Below are positions 18,558-26,903 of a DNA stretch of 64,000 bases, piece after piece. Both the position numbers and the translations under genes were made by a program. The notes under the pieces are model-generated. The model was given only the letters and a program-made list of their open reading frames with translations. It was not told where the DNA came from and made no database searches. The stretch spans positions 1 through 64,000 of the forward strand of contig JAJPWX010000003.1 in assembly GCA_021205755.1 (NCBI GenBank), written 5' to 3'. This stretch comes from Lachnospiraceae bacterium. Lineage in GTDB: Bacteria; Bacillota; Clostridia; Lachnospirales; Lachnospiraceae. How positions within the stretch are numbered: position 1 is the stretch's first letter; the number at the start of each line of letters is the position of its first letter.

Positions 18558-21074
18558 TTCCATTTCCTCCATTTCGCTTTCGTTTTGATTTATATGATCG
18601 GACATACTTATATGCATGTCTGATGATCGCACTTGTTCTATTTTCTTCTGATCTATCTCAGGGACATTTTCATGGATATCCGCGATTTTTATGTCAACAG
18701 GTCTTATTTTTCTGTCCCGCCCGGTATCACGAATTCGGAACAGATTCAGCCGCAGTGCGTTCGATACAACGCAGAAGCTTGACAGGCTCATTGCCGCCGC
18801 TCCGAACATCGGGTTCAGAGTCCAGCCGAAAATCGGAATCCACACACCGGCCGCAAGCGGAATGCCAATCACATTGTAGAAAAAGGCCCAGAACAGGTTC
18901 TCGTGAATATTGCGAAGTGTCGCGCGGCTTAAGCGAATGGCTGCCGGAACATCGCTCAGACGGCTTTTCATCAGCACCACGTCGGCCGCGTCAATCGCGA
19001 CGTCCGCGCCCGCACCGATCGCAATGCCGATATCCGCCCGTGTAAGCGCCGGGGCATCGTTGATGCCGTCTCCCACCATCGCAACCCGGATCTGCTGCTT
19101 TTCTTCTTTTCCGCGCCGGAATATGCTGCCATGAAGCAGACGCTGGAAACCACGCTTTCCGTTCTCCGGCACTTCCATCTCTTTGAGCTGCCGGATTACA
19201 CGCTCTTTGCCGTCCGGCAGCACGCCCGCGATGACCTCGTCTACGCCTGCCTGCGCGCCGATTGCCTTCGCTGTGCGCTCATTATCGCCGGTCAGCATGA
19301 CCACGCGGATGCCCATATTCTGTAGCTCCCGTACCGCCTGCGGACTGTCTTCCTTGATCACATCCGCCACCGCGATAATGCCGAGCAGCTTCCCGTTTTT
19401 CGTAAACAGAAGCGGAGTCTTGCCGCTTTCCGCAAAGGCGTACGCCTTTTCTTCCAGTTGGCGCGGTACGTTTACCTGGCTCTGGATAAACTTCAGGCTG
19501 CCTCCAAGAAGTTCCTCCTGGCCCAATACAGCCGAGAGACCATTGCCCGGAAGCGCCTGGAAGTCACTGACTTCCACAGATGTCAGCTGCTGTTCCTTTC
19601 CATAGGCCAGGATCGCCTTTGCAAGCGGGTGTTCACTCTTTTGCTCCAGTGCGTAAGCATATGCCAGCAGCTCCTGCTCCGTCACACCATCTGCAGGGAA
19701 AAGGTCGGTCACCTTCGGTTCCCCGCTTGTGATCGTGCCGGTCTTATCCAGCACTACCACCTGCACCTTGCCCGTCTCCTCCAGAGAAACCGCAGTTTTA
19801 AACAGAATGCCGTTCTTCGCACCCATCCCATTGCCTACCATGATCGCCACCGGCGTCGCCAGGCCGAGGGCACACGGACAGCTGATCACCAGCACGGAAA
19901 TCCCCCGCGCCAGCGCAAAAGCGACCTCCTTCCCCGCCAGCAGCCAGACGATGGTCGTAATCACCGCAATCGTAATCACGACCGGGACAAATACGCCGGA
20001 AACCTTATCTGCGATCTTTGCAATCGGCGCCTTGGTCGCCGCTGCGTCGCTGACCATTTTGATGATCTGGGAGAGGGTCGTATCCTCTCCGACCCGAGTC
20101 GCCTCACAGCGGATAAATCCCGACTGGTTGACCGTTGCGGCTGACACCAGATCGCCGACCGTCTTATCAACCGGAATGCTCTCTCCCGTCAGCGCCGCCT
20201 CATTGACCGCGCTGCTGCCATCAAGAATCACACCGTCCACCGGGATATTTTCTCCGGGACGCACGACAAACACGTCGCCTTTTTGCACCTGCTCAATCGG
20301 CACGGTCTTTTCTGCGCCGTTTTTTTCTACAACCGCCGTCTTCGGCGCAAGCTTCATCAGGCTTTTGAGCGCGTCCGTCGTCCGACCCTTTGAGCGCGCC
20401 TCCAGCATCTTGCCGACCGTAATCAACGTCAGAATCATCGCCGCCGACTCAAAATAAAACTCCATCATGTAGGTCATGACCGCTTCCATATCGCCGTCCA
20501 CCTGTGCGCGCGTCATCATAAACAGCGCGTACACGCTCCACAGAAAAGACGCTGACGAGCCGAGCGCCACGAGCGTATCCATATTCGGCGAGCCATGCCA
20601 CAGGCTTTTAAAACCGCTGATAAAAAATTTCTGATTAATCACCATAATGATGATCGCCAGCAGCATCTGCACCAGCCCCATAGCCACATGGTTGTCGTCA
20701 AACCAGGCCGGCAGGGGCCATCCCCACATCATATGCCCCATGGAAAAATACATCAGCACCAGCAGAAAACCGACCGAGGCAATCAGCCGCCTTTTCAGCA
20801 CCGGCGTCTCGTGATCCTCCAGAGCCGCCTCCTGCTCCGCAATGGACTGAGATAAGTGCGCATTTCCCGCGGAGGCGCCTTTTTGCGAAGCGCCATAGCC
20901 CGCATCCTGCACCGCGCGGATAATCTCCTCCGGGGAGGCCGTCCCTTCCACCCCCATTGAATTCGTCAGCAGGCTGACCGAACAAGACGTCACACCGGCG
21001 ACCTTTGAAACTGCCTTTTCCACCCTCGCCTGGCAGGCCGCGCAGCTCATCCCTGTCACGGTATATTGATCCAT
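18309..21074 (-). CDS. copA: Copper-exporting P1B-type ATPase CopA with a C-terminal CopZ-like domain
   Basis: Pumps Cu(I) out of the cytoplasm using ATP. The 921-residue protein has an N-terminal heavy-metal-associated domain (GMSCAAC at 8-14), eight membrane helices, the LTGES actuator motif, the transmembrane SCPCALG copper site, DKTGTIT with the phosphorylated Asp, and GDGINDAP. A basic insertion ([15 protein letters not shown]) precedes the last motif. After the last helices and an acidic linker comes a second heavy-metal-associated domain (GMMCGMC), resembling a free copper chaperone. Within the frame, GGAGG lies 8 nt before ATG at 18557, so a separate 82-residue chaperone may also be made. 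It lies 25 nt after csoR. Confidence 0.96.
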   Translation of the reverse strand: MDQYTVTGMSCAACQARVEKAVSKVAGVTSCSVSLLTNSMGVEGTASPEEIIRAVQDAGYGASQKGASAGNAHLSQSIAEQEAALEDHETPVLKRRLIASVGFLLVLMYFSMGHMMWGWPLPAWFDDNHVAMGLVQMLLAIIIMVINQKFFISGFKSLWHGSPNMDTLVALGSSASFLWSVYALFMMTRAQVDGDMEAVMTYMMEFYFESAAMILTLITVGKMLEARSKGRTTDALKSLMKLAPKTAVVEKNGAEKTVPIEQVQKGDVFVVRPGENIPVDGVILDGSSAVNEAALTGESIPVDKTVGDLVSAATVNQSGFIRCEATRVGEDTTLSQIIKMVSDAAATKAPIAKIADKVSGVFVPVVITIAVITTIVWLLAGKEVAFALARGISVLVISCPCALGLATPVAIMVGNGMGAKNGILFKTAVSLEETGKVQVVVLDKTGTITSGEPKVTDLFPADGVTEQELLAYAYALEQKSEHPLAKAILAYGKEQQLTSVEVSDFQALPGNGLSAVLGQEELLGGSLKFIQSQVNVPRQLEEKAYAFAESGKTPLLFTKNGKLLGIIAVADVIKEDSPQAVRELQNMGIRVVMLTGDNERTAKAIGAQAGVDEVIAGVLPDGKERVIRQLKEMEVPENGKRGFQRLLHGSIFRRGKEEKQQIRVAMVGDGINDAPALTRADIGIAIGAGADVAIDAADVVLMKSRLSDVPAAIRLSRATLRNIHENLFWAFFYNVIGIPLAAGVWIPIFGWTLNPMFGAAAMSLSSFCVVSNALRLNLFRIRDTGRDRKIRPVDIKIADIHENVPEIDQKKIEQVRSSDMHISMSDHINQNESEMEEMEMVKTTVKVDGMMCGMCENHVNEAVRKAFEVKKVTSNHSKGITEILSEAALDETKLRAAIEEGGYKVGEITTGDQEEKKGFFH

Positions 21075-21099
21075 AACTTAAAATCCCTCCTCATCATTA

Positions 21100-21429
21100 C
21101 TACTTCATCAGCTTCTGAATCGTCGCCACCAGCTCGTCCACCACTTCATCCTTGCCTTCCCGGATATCCCGCACAACACAGGTATGAATGTGACTGGACA
21201 GCAGCTCTTTATTAAACGAATTCACCGCCGCGTTGACGGCCGCCGACTGGATCAGAATATCATTGCAGTAAGCATCCCGCTCCAGCATTCCCCTGATCCC
21301 GCGAATCTGACCCTCAATGCGGTTCAGGCGGTTAATCAGCTTCCGGCGCTCTTCCTCAGAACGCTCGGTCTTCTTACAGCAGCAACAGACATCAGAAGTA
21401 TCTTCTGGCATATCTTTATTATCTTCCAC
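21100..21429 (-). CDS. csoR: Copper-sensing repressor CsoR
   Basis: Cu(I)-responsive all-helical repressor of copper export. The start is the GTG 8 nt after AAGGAGG; the open frame continues upstream through the promoter, so the longer version is rejected. The 109-residue protein has NRLNRIEGQIRGIRGMLE, the DUF156 signature, and the copper ligands Cys55, His80 and Cys84. Their spacing (25 and 4) equals the C-H-C ligand spacing known for CsoR. An unusual run CCCC (15-18) lies in the N-terminal arm. It is followed 25 nt later by copA, and its promoter carries two matching operators. Confidence 0.93.
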   Translation of the reverse strand: MEDNKDMPEDTSDVCCCCKKTERSEEERRKLINRLNRIEGQIRGIRGMLERDAYCNDILIQSAAVNAAVNSFNKELLSSHIHTCVVRDIREGKDEVVDELVATIQKLMK

Positions 21430-21460
21430 AAAAAAAGCCTCCTTATTCACAGAACCTTTC

Positions 21461-21481
21461 AAATACCCCCATTGGGTATTT
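21461..21481. promoter_or_regulatory. CsoR operator, downstream copy
   Basis: AAATACCC-N5-GGGTATTT is a perfect inverted repeat of the TACCCC/GGGGTA type bound by CsoR. It lies just after the expected transcription start. Confidence 0.75.
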
Positions 21482-21492
21482 ATGCAATCTGT

Positions 21493-21521
21493 ATGATATA
21501 CCCCTAGAAGGTATTTGTCAA
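21493..21521 (-). promoter_or_regulatory. csoR-copA promoter with an embedded operator
   Basis: On the minus strand, TTGACA (21516-21521), a 17-bp spacer and TATCAT (21493-21498). The spacer contains a second CsoR-like inverted repeat, ATACC-N7-GGTAT (21498-21514), so repressor binding would cover both hexamers. Confidence 0.82.
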
Positions 21522-21543
21522 CGTGTTTTTGTGTTAGACACAC

Positions 21544-21718
21544 CAATTATTCAGAACAGCAGGCCACAGACCGCCTTCTACGAAGGCTATATGCCGCTTA
21601 CGCGTCATATGTCTGAGGCTTGATGGGCGTCTCCGCCCATCCCGAAAAGAAAAAACAGCCTTTAGCAGGTAAACCTGCACAGTCTGTCTTTTCTTTTCGA
21701 TGCTGTTCTGAACTGTTA
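21544..21718. repeat. MITE-like inverted-repeat element, copy 2 (long form)
   Basis: About 175 bp with ends CAATTATTCAGAACAGC and GCTGTTCTGAACTGTTAAA. Its reverse complement matches copy 5 (61335-61510) along almost the whole length, including GTGCAGGTTTACCTGC, GATGGGCG...CGCCCATC and ACATATGACGCG. Short frames across it give a recurring peptide (SEQHR-EKTDCAGLPAKG), an artefact of the repeat. Confidence 0.88.
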
Positions 21719-21746
21719 AAAAAATAGAGGTATATTCTACCTCTAT
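21718..21746 (-). terminator. Terminator downstream of the PBECR-domain gene
   Basis: On the minus strand, a perfect 9-bp stem (ATAGAGGTA/TACCTCTAT, 5-nt loop) is followed by six Ts at the border of repeat copy 2. It would end the nth/PBECR transcript. Confidence 0.82.
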
Positions 21747-21768
21747 CCAAAATACTGTTTATGCTAAA

Positions 21769-21860
21769 CCAAAGAACTATAGGTGGGTGTGCCCCTTCCC
21801 ACATTTCTTTTGACCCGTAGGGTGCGTAGCAGCACAATCTCTACTTCTATAATTCTTTGG
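21769..21860. repeat. 92-bp element with 14-bp terminal inverted repeats
   Basis: CCAAAGAACTATAG and CTATAATTCTTTGG (13 of 14 positions complementary) enclose 64 nt with internal pairings GTGGG/CCCAC and GTGC/GCAC. It is unrelated to the GTAAC...CAGAACAGC family. It lies in the 3' untranslated region of the PBECR gene, between its stop and the terminator. It is either a second short repeat family or a structured RNA. Confidence 0.55.
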
Positions 21861-21893
21861 ATCAAGCCTATCTATATGTAAATCATACATCAA

Positions 21894-22286
21894 TTATTCT
21901 CTTTTGTAAAGTATTTCATGTTTTTCAATCAGTTTTTTCATATTTTTATTGCGAATTCTGTAGAAAGTCATTATTGAATTTTTTAGCCCTTTTTCGTCAG
22001 TATCCAGTGCAACCCGTACTACTATATTTAAATTAGTATCTGGTAATTGCTTTAACATAAATACTGTGCCATTATGTTTGCTATCTTTCAATATCATATC
22101 TGGACTTACAACACATTTTTCTGCATATTGTTCAAATAAGTTATAATCCTCCGGATGACGGTCTTTTATATGTGATATACGTTCTTGTGTCACAATTACA
22201 ATATCCGTCTGGAGTTTACCAAATTCTTTTTCCAGAATCTTTATATTCGCAATTTTCCCTAAGTATTGCAGCTTTACTGTCTGCAT
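21894..22286 (-). CDS. PBECR-type nuclease-like domain protein
   Basis: A 130-residue protein resembling the phage barnase-EndoU-colicin-RelE-like (PBECR) nuclease domains. Family-like features are DIVIVTQERISHIKDRHPEDY with the conserved His, Arg-His-Pro and Asp, VVSPDMILKDSKHNGTVFMLK, and LNIVVRVALDTDEKGLKNSIMTF with the Lys-Asn-Ser. Such domains usually end larger phage proteins; this one stands alone. The AAAGGAGG site lies about 30 nt before the ATG, too far, and would fit an in-frame ATT at 22307 better, so the start is uncertain. It is 46 nt downstream of nth. Function is unproven. Confidence 0.6.
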   Translation of the reverse strand: MQTVKLQYLGKIANIKILEKEFGKLQTDIVIVTQERISHIKDRHPEDYNLFEQYAEKCVVSPDMILKDSKHNGTVFMLKQLPDTNLNIVVRVALDTDEKGLKNSIMTFYRIRNKNMKKLIEKHEILYKRE

Positions 22287-22331
22287 ACTTTTATCATCGT
22301 TGCAAATTAGTATGTCCTCCTTTCGCTTGGC

Positions 22332-22985
22332 CTACACTCCATTCTTCTCGCAGATATCTGTCAGGCAGCACTTCTCACAATACGGCATTGTCCTCGCAGT
22401 ACAGACCGCGCGCCCATGATAAACCAGCCGATGACAAAATTCATTTCCTTCCTGGGGAGGAATGATCTTCCAAAGCGCCATCTCGACCTTTTTGGGTTCT
22501 TTGATCCCATCTACCAGCCCCATGCGGTTGGTCAGACGAATGCAATGCGTGTCCGTGACAATCGCAGGCTTGCCAAACACGTCGCCCATGATCAGGTTTG
22601 CACTCTTGCGCCCCACGCCAGGCAGCTTTAATAACAAATCAAAATCATCCGGTACTTTCCCGCCATAGGTATCTCTGAGGATACGCATACAGGCGCTGAT
22701 ATCGCGCGCTTTGCTTTTTCCGAGGCCGCAGGGCTTCACAATCTCCTCGATCTCCTCTGGCGTGGCGGCAGCCAGTGCATCCACATCCGGGTATTTTTCA
22801 TACAGCTTCTCTACCACTACATTGACCCGCGCGTCTGTACACTGCGCCGCCAGACGGACACTCACAAGGAGCTTCCACGCTTCATCATAGTCCAGTGTGC
22901 AGTCTGCGTCCGGGTATTCCTTTTTTAAACGCTCAATAATTTCCAGAGCGAACATCTTCTTTTGTTCTTCTGTTTTCGCTGGCAT
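22332..22985 (-). CDS. nth: Endonuclease III
   Basis: DNA glycosylase/AP lyase that removes oxidised pyrimidines in base excision repair. 217 residues, the usual length. It has the helix-hairpin-helix motif LPGVGRKSAN with catalytic Lys127, the catalytic Asp145 in VTDTHCIRL, and a C-terminal 4Fe-4S loop made of Cys195, Cys203, Cys206 and Cys212. The spacing is C-x7-C-x2-C-x5-C, one residue longer in the first gap than the E. coli enzyme. AAAAGGA lies upstream of the ATG. The following gene is the PBECR protein. Confidence 0.96.
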   Translation of the reverse strand: MPAKTEEQKKMFALEIIERLKKEYPDADCTLDYDEAWKLLVSVRLAAQCTDARVNVVVEKLYEKYPDVDALAAATPEEIEEIVKPCGLGKSKARDISACMRILRDTYGGKVPDDFDLLLKLPGVGRKSANLIMGDVFGKPAIVTDTHCIRLTNRMGLVDGIKEPKKVEMALWKIIPPQEGNEFCHRLVYHGRAVCTARTMPYCEKCCLTDICEKNGV

Positions 22986-23046
22986 AAATCTTCTGTCCTT
23001 TTCATTCTTCTTTTATGAGCTGTGCCATTTTTTCTTTTTAGTGAAG

Positions 23047-23105
23047 GAAAAGGCATTTGTTCTTCAACCGAATCAGACGGATTCCGTTTCAAAAGCAAAT
23101 GCCTT
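23047..23105 (-). terminator. Long hairpin ending the BMP-transporter operon
   Basis: AAGGCATTTG and CAAATGCCTT form a perfect 10-bp stem closing a further imperfect inner stem (AACGGAATCC/GATTCGGTT). On the minus strand it is followed by TTTTCC, 40 nt past the permease stop. Confidence 0.75.
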
Positions 23106-23148
23106 ACATTGTTTGCATAAAGTCACAAAAACTACACTTTACCCAATA

Positions 23149-24090
23149 CTATCTCTGCCCCTTATCATACGGAATCCCTTCCGCTTTCGGCGCGCGGGAC
23201 TTCTCTGACGTGAACGCAAGCACGATCAGGGAGATGATGTACGGAAGCATGTTGTACACGCTGCCTGGCAGGTTCAGCGCCACCAGGAAATCAAATCCGG
23301 TGTATACGTTGGAGAGTGCGCGGAACAGCCCGAACAGGATTGCCGCCAAGCCAATCTTGACCGGTGTCCACTGGCCGAAGATCATAACCGCCAGTGCCAG
23401 GAAACCAAAGCCGGCCACGCCGTTTTCGAACTTCCACTCACTCACGCCTGCCGTGATGTAGACGATACCGCCCAGGCCGCCGAGTACACCGGAGATCAGG
23501 ACGCCCGCGTAACGCATGCGGATGACATTGATGCCCACGGAATCCGCCGCCTGCGGATGCTCGCCGCACGCCTGCAGGCGCAGGCCAAAGCGCGTCTTAT
23601 AGAGAACCACATAGGAAGCCACCAGGGCTACCGCCGCCACTACCATGAACCAGTTGAACTCGAAGCGCCCGAAATACACGAGAAACGCTTTTTTCTCATT
23701 AACATACTGGATGGTAGAGGAGACATTGCTCGCATCCTCGGCTGCGTTGATCGCACGCACCGCTACGGTCGCGCCCGCAGTACCGAGCAGGTTCATCGCC
23801 GTGCCGACCAGGGTCTGGTCGGCCTTGAAGTTAATCGAAGCCACTGCCAGCAGCAGAGAATAAAGCATCCCGAAAAGTGCGCTGCCGAGCATAACTGCCA
23901 GGATCATAAGAATGGCTGGCGCAGACGCAGACATATATTTCATGACCAGCGCACCGCCAAGCGCACCGATGACCATAATGCCTTCCAGGCCGATGTTGAT
24001 GACGCCGCTGTGCTCCGAGAAGCATCCGCCGAGTGCCACCAGCGCGAGTACAGAAGCAAAAATCAGGGTATACTGAACCAATAACAGCAT
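23149..24090 (-). CDS. Nucleoside/simple-sugar ABC permease (NupQ/YufQ-like)
   Basis: 313-residue integral membrane permease of the BPD_transp_2 family. It starts directly in a hydrophobic helix (MLLLVQYTLIFASVLALVALGG) and has the family motif SEHSGVINIGLEGIMVIGA. The later cytoplasmic loop KTRFGLRLQACGEHPQAADSVGINV couples to the ATPase. Its ATG overlaps the stop of the other permease by one base (TAATG). With the neighbouring permease, two-domain ATPase and BMP-type binding protein it forms a complete importer, probably for nucleosides. Confidence 0.9.
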   Translation of the reverse strand: MLLLVQYTLIFASVLALVALGGCFSEHSGVINIGLEGIMVIGALGGALVMKYMSASAPAILMILAVMLGSALFGMLYSLLLAVASINFKADQTLVGTAMNLLGTAGATVAVRAINAAEDASNVSSTIQYVNEKKAFLVYFGRFEFNWFMVVAAVALVASYVVLYKTRFGLRLQACGEHPQAADSVGINVIRMRYAGVLISGVLGGLGGIVYITAGVSEWKFENGVAGFGFLALAVMIFGQWTPVKIGLAAILFGLFRALSNVYTGFDFLVALNLPGSVYNMLPYIISLIVLAFTSEKSRAPKAEGIPYDKGQR

Positions 24091-25232
24091 TATGCCTCGC
24101 CTCCTTCCTGATGGGTCTTCGCCGCTTTTTTCTCATCCCGCTTATCCAGCCAGCGGTTCATAGCGAGCTTAAAAATAAATACAAAGCCGCACAGATAAAT
24201 GATCATCGAAGAGATAAAATCAGAAATCTGAGAGCAGTAAAGGGTCTTGTCCACATAAGCGCCGCCGCTCGTAATGTGCTGAATAAAATAGGAAGAAAAG
24301 ATCGCTCCGATCGGATGCAGACCGCCAAGGAAGGCCGCCGCGATCCCGTTAAAGCCCATCGACGGAACACTTGTCTGCGAACAGCTCCACTGCTCAATGC
24401 CGGTCAGATAATAGAACGCCGCTCCCATGCCCGCAAGTCCGCCCGCAATCGCCAGGGTCAGAATCGTATTGCGTTTTTCACGCATGCCGCAGTATTTCGC
24501 CGCTTCCTTATTCATACCAGTTGCTTTCAGTTCATAGCCAAACTTTGTCTTTTCAAGCAGCACCCAGATCACGATCGCCACAATCACCGCAAGCGGAATC
24601 GCAATCGTCACATAGGAGTTGTTGCTGAACAGCGCGGAAAGGCCAAGATTCGGAATGATGGCTCCGCTGTTCGCCTTGGAAACCGCTGTCGTGTAGGGGC
24701 TTGTAGGCTCCTTTACCGTTGTCAGAAGCATATTCACCGTATAAAGACCGATCCAGTTCAGCATAATACCGGAGATGACTTCATTTACATTGCGGTACGC
24801 TTTCAGCGCGCCGGAGATGGCTCCCATCAGAGCGCCGACCACAGCCGCCGCCAGGATGCAGATATACCAGGGCATGCCAAGCGCAATTGCAAAATACAGG
24901 CTGGCTCCCGCGCCGCCAACATACTGTCCGGCTGCGCCAATGTTAAAGAATCCCGCCTTGTAGGCAAACAGCACCGATAAGGAACACATCAGCAATGGCG
25001 AAGTCTTTACCAGCGTACTGCCCAGATATTTCAGCTGCGCAGCTGCCGACGGGTAATAGAAATAATTTTTCACAACCGCAACGATCGCGCCCCAGGCGCC
25101 GCTCGCATTTACAATCAGAAGCGCAATGTATCCGACAAAAAGCCCTAAAAGGATACACAGAATTGAAGCCAGCAGAGACTGCACCACATTATTGCGCAGC
25201 AGGCCGCCGCCCTTGTTTGCTTTTTTCTCCAT
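24090..25232 (-). CDS. Nucleoside/simple-sugar ABC permease (NupP/YufP-like)
   Basis: 380 residues from the ATG at 25232, one base after the ATPase stop. The frame extends 23 codons upstream, but AAAGGGGG lies 9 nt before this ATG. It is the partner permease of the BPD_transp_2 family with a cytoplasmic N-terminus (MEKKANKGGG), about eight to ten membrane helices, the conserved FNIGAAGQYVGG stretch and the coupling loop KTKFGYELKATGMNKEAAKYCGM. It is a subunit of the BMP-type importer. Confidence 0.9.
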   Translation of the reverse strand: MEKKANKGGGLLRNNVVQSLLASILCILLGLFVGYIALLIVNASGAWGAIVAVVKNYFYYPSAAAQLKYLGSTLVKTSPLLMCSLSVLFAYKAGFFNIGAAGQYVGGAGASLYFAIALGMPWYICILAAAVVGALMGAISGALKAYRNVNEVISGIMLNWIGLYTVNMLLTTVKEPTSPYTTAVSKANSGAIIPNLGLSALFSNNSYVTIAIPLAVIVAIVIWVLLEKTKFGYELKATGMNKEAAKYCGMREKRNTILTLAIAGGLAGMGAAFYYLTGIEQWSCSQTSVPSMGFNGIAAAFLGGLHPIGAIFSSYFIQHITSGGAYVDKTLYCSQISDFISSMIIYLCGFVFIFKLAMNRWLDKRDEKKAAKTHQEGGEA

Positions 25233-25233
25233 T

Positions 25234-26793
25234 TCAGTGGACCCCCTTTCCAGCCATATCCATCCGCTTTGCCCCCGCCATGTAAAGGCCAAGCTCCTCA
25301 ACGGTCACCTGCTTCGGGTCAAACTCACCGACAATCTCACCCTCGTACATCACCAGAATGCGGTCCGACACATTCATCACCTCGTCCAGCTCCAGGCTGA
25401 TCAGAAGCACACCCTTCCCGGCGTCTCTCTGCGCCACGATCTGCTTATGAATGTACTCAATCGCGCCGACATCGAGTCCGCGGGTCGGCTGCACCGCAAT
25501 CAGAAGCTCCGGGTTCTTGTCAATCTCACGCGCGACAATCGCCTTTTGCTGGTTGCCGCCCGACATCGAACGGGCAATCGTGACCGGTCCCTGGCCGGAA
25601 CGTACGTCATACTGCTCGATCAGGCGCTCCGCATATTCCCGGATCTCTTTGCGCTTTAAAAAGCCTGCCTTATTTGTAAACTGCGGCTCAAAATAGCGCT
25701 GCAGCACCATATTATTCTCCAGGGAATAATCCAGAACAAGACCATGCTTATGACGGTCCTCCGGAATGTGGCTCATGCCCATAACCGAACGTTTCCGGAT
25801 CGGTGCGCGGGTAATGTCCTGTCCATCCAGGGTGATCGTACCTTCCTTTACCGGCTCCAGACCGGACAGCCCATAGACAAACTCCGTCTGACCGTTCCCG
25901 TCAATACCGGCGATACAGACAATCTCACCGCGCCGCACCTGAAGAGACACATTGTGTACCGCATCATTTTTGTGCCGTTTTGACGCGACAGACATATTTT
26001 TGATATCAAGTACGACATCCTTGGGCTTCGCCTCATCTTTCTCAACGACGAAATTCACATTGCGCCCCACCATCATCGCGGAAAGCGCTTCCGGCGTCGT
26101 ATCCTTAGTCTCCACCGTACCGACATATTTGCCCTTGCGGAGCACCGTGCAGCGGTCAGACACTTCCATAATCTCTGAGAGCTTATGAGAAATAAAGAGG
26201 ATGCTCTTGCCCTCTGCTGCCAGATTCTTCATGATATGCATGAGCTCCTGTATCTCCTGCGGCGTTAACACCGCGGTCGGTTCATCAAAAATCAGAATCT
26301 CATTGTCCCGGTAAAGCATCTTCAGAATTTCCGTTCTCTGCTGCATGCCTACCGTAATGTCCTCAATCAAAGCGTCCGGCTCCACTTTCAGGCCATATTT
26401 TTCCGAAAGCTCCACCACCTTTTTGCGGGCCTCCGCTTTTTTCAGAAAACCATGGCTGACCGGTTCTACGCCCAGAATAATATTGTCAAGTACACTGAAG
26501 CACTCGACCAGTTTAAAATGCTGATGCACCATTCCAATGCCGAGGTCATTCGCATCGTTCGGGTCTTTGATTTCCACCCGCTGCCCATCCTTGCGAATCT
26601 CTCCCTCTTCCGGCTGATACAAGCCAAACAAAACGCTCATCAGGGTCGATTTTCCTGCTCCGTTCTCTCCTAAGAGCGCGTGTATCTCGCCTTTTCTCAG
26701 CTGAAGCGTAATGTCATCATTGGCAATGATTCCCGGAAAGCGTTTTGTAATATGGAGCATCTCTATCGCATACTCACTCGTGTTTTTTCCCAA
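25234..26793 (-). CDS. ABC transporter ATPase with two ABC domains (NupO/YufO-like)
   Basis: 519 residues, starting at a TTG ten nt after AAGGAGG. The first ABC domain has Walker [11 protein letters not shown], the signature VGMQQRTEI and Walker [12 protein letters not shown]. The second has a degenerate Walker A (GIDGNGQTE), signature [10 protein letters not shown] and PTRGLDVGA. This double layout is typical of ATPases of ribose/nucleoside-type importers. A terminator-like hairpin separates it from the binding protein upstream, so ATPase and permeases are probably expressed at a lower level. Confidence 0.94.
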   Translation of the reverse strand: MGKNTSEYAIEMLHITKRFPGIIANDDITLQLRKGEIHALLGENGAGKSTLMSVLFGLYQPEEGEIRKDGQRVEIKDPNDANDLGIGMVHQHFKLVECFSVLDNIILGVEPVSHGFLKKAEARKKVVELSEKYGLKVEPDALIEDITVGMQQRTEILKMLYRDNEILIFDEPTAVLTPQEIQELMHIMKNLAAEGKSILFISHKLSEIMEVSDRCTVLRKGKYVGTVETKDTTPEALSAMMVGRNVNFVVEKDEAKPKDVVLDIKNMSVASKRHKNDAVHNVSLQVRRGEIVCIAGIDGNGQTEFVYGLSGLEPVKEGTITLDGQDITRAPIRKRSVMGMSHIPEDRHKHGLVLDYSLENNMVLQRYFEPQFTNKAGFLKRKEIREYAERLIEQYDVRSGQGPVTIARSMSGGNQQKAIVAREIDKNPELLIAVQPTRGLDVGAIEYIHKQIVAQRDAGKGVLLISLELDEVMNVSDRILVMYEGEIVGEFDPKQVTVEELGLYMAGAKRMDMAGKGVH

Positions 26794-26812
26794 CTTCCCT
26801 TTTCCTCCTTCG

Positions 26813-26844
26813 AAAAAGAGCAGGCCAGCTCAGCCCGCTCTTTT
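26813..26844 (-). terminator. Intra-operon terminator after the BMP gene
   Basis: On the minus strand, AAAAGAGCGGG pairs with CCTGCTCTTTT and runs into a T tract. It lies between the binding protein and the ATPase, where partial termination would give an excess of binding protein. Confidence 0.78.
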
Positions 26845-26903
26845 GTTTTCAGCCAATATAACTCCTGCACACGCCATATGCGCGAAGCAGTATTTGTTTC
26901 TGA

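Noticed and set aside
21598-21837. 79-codon frame with the peptide SEQHRKEKTDCAGLPAKG, also found near 61244-61456
   Set aside because: Both lie in the inverted-repeat element; the shared peptide reflects repeat DNA, not a gene family.
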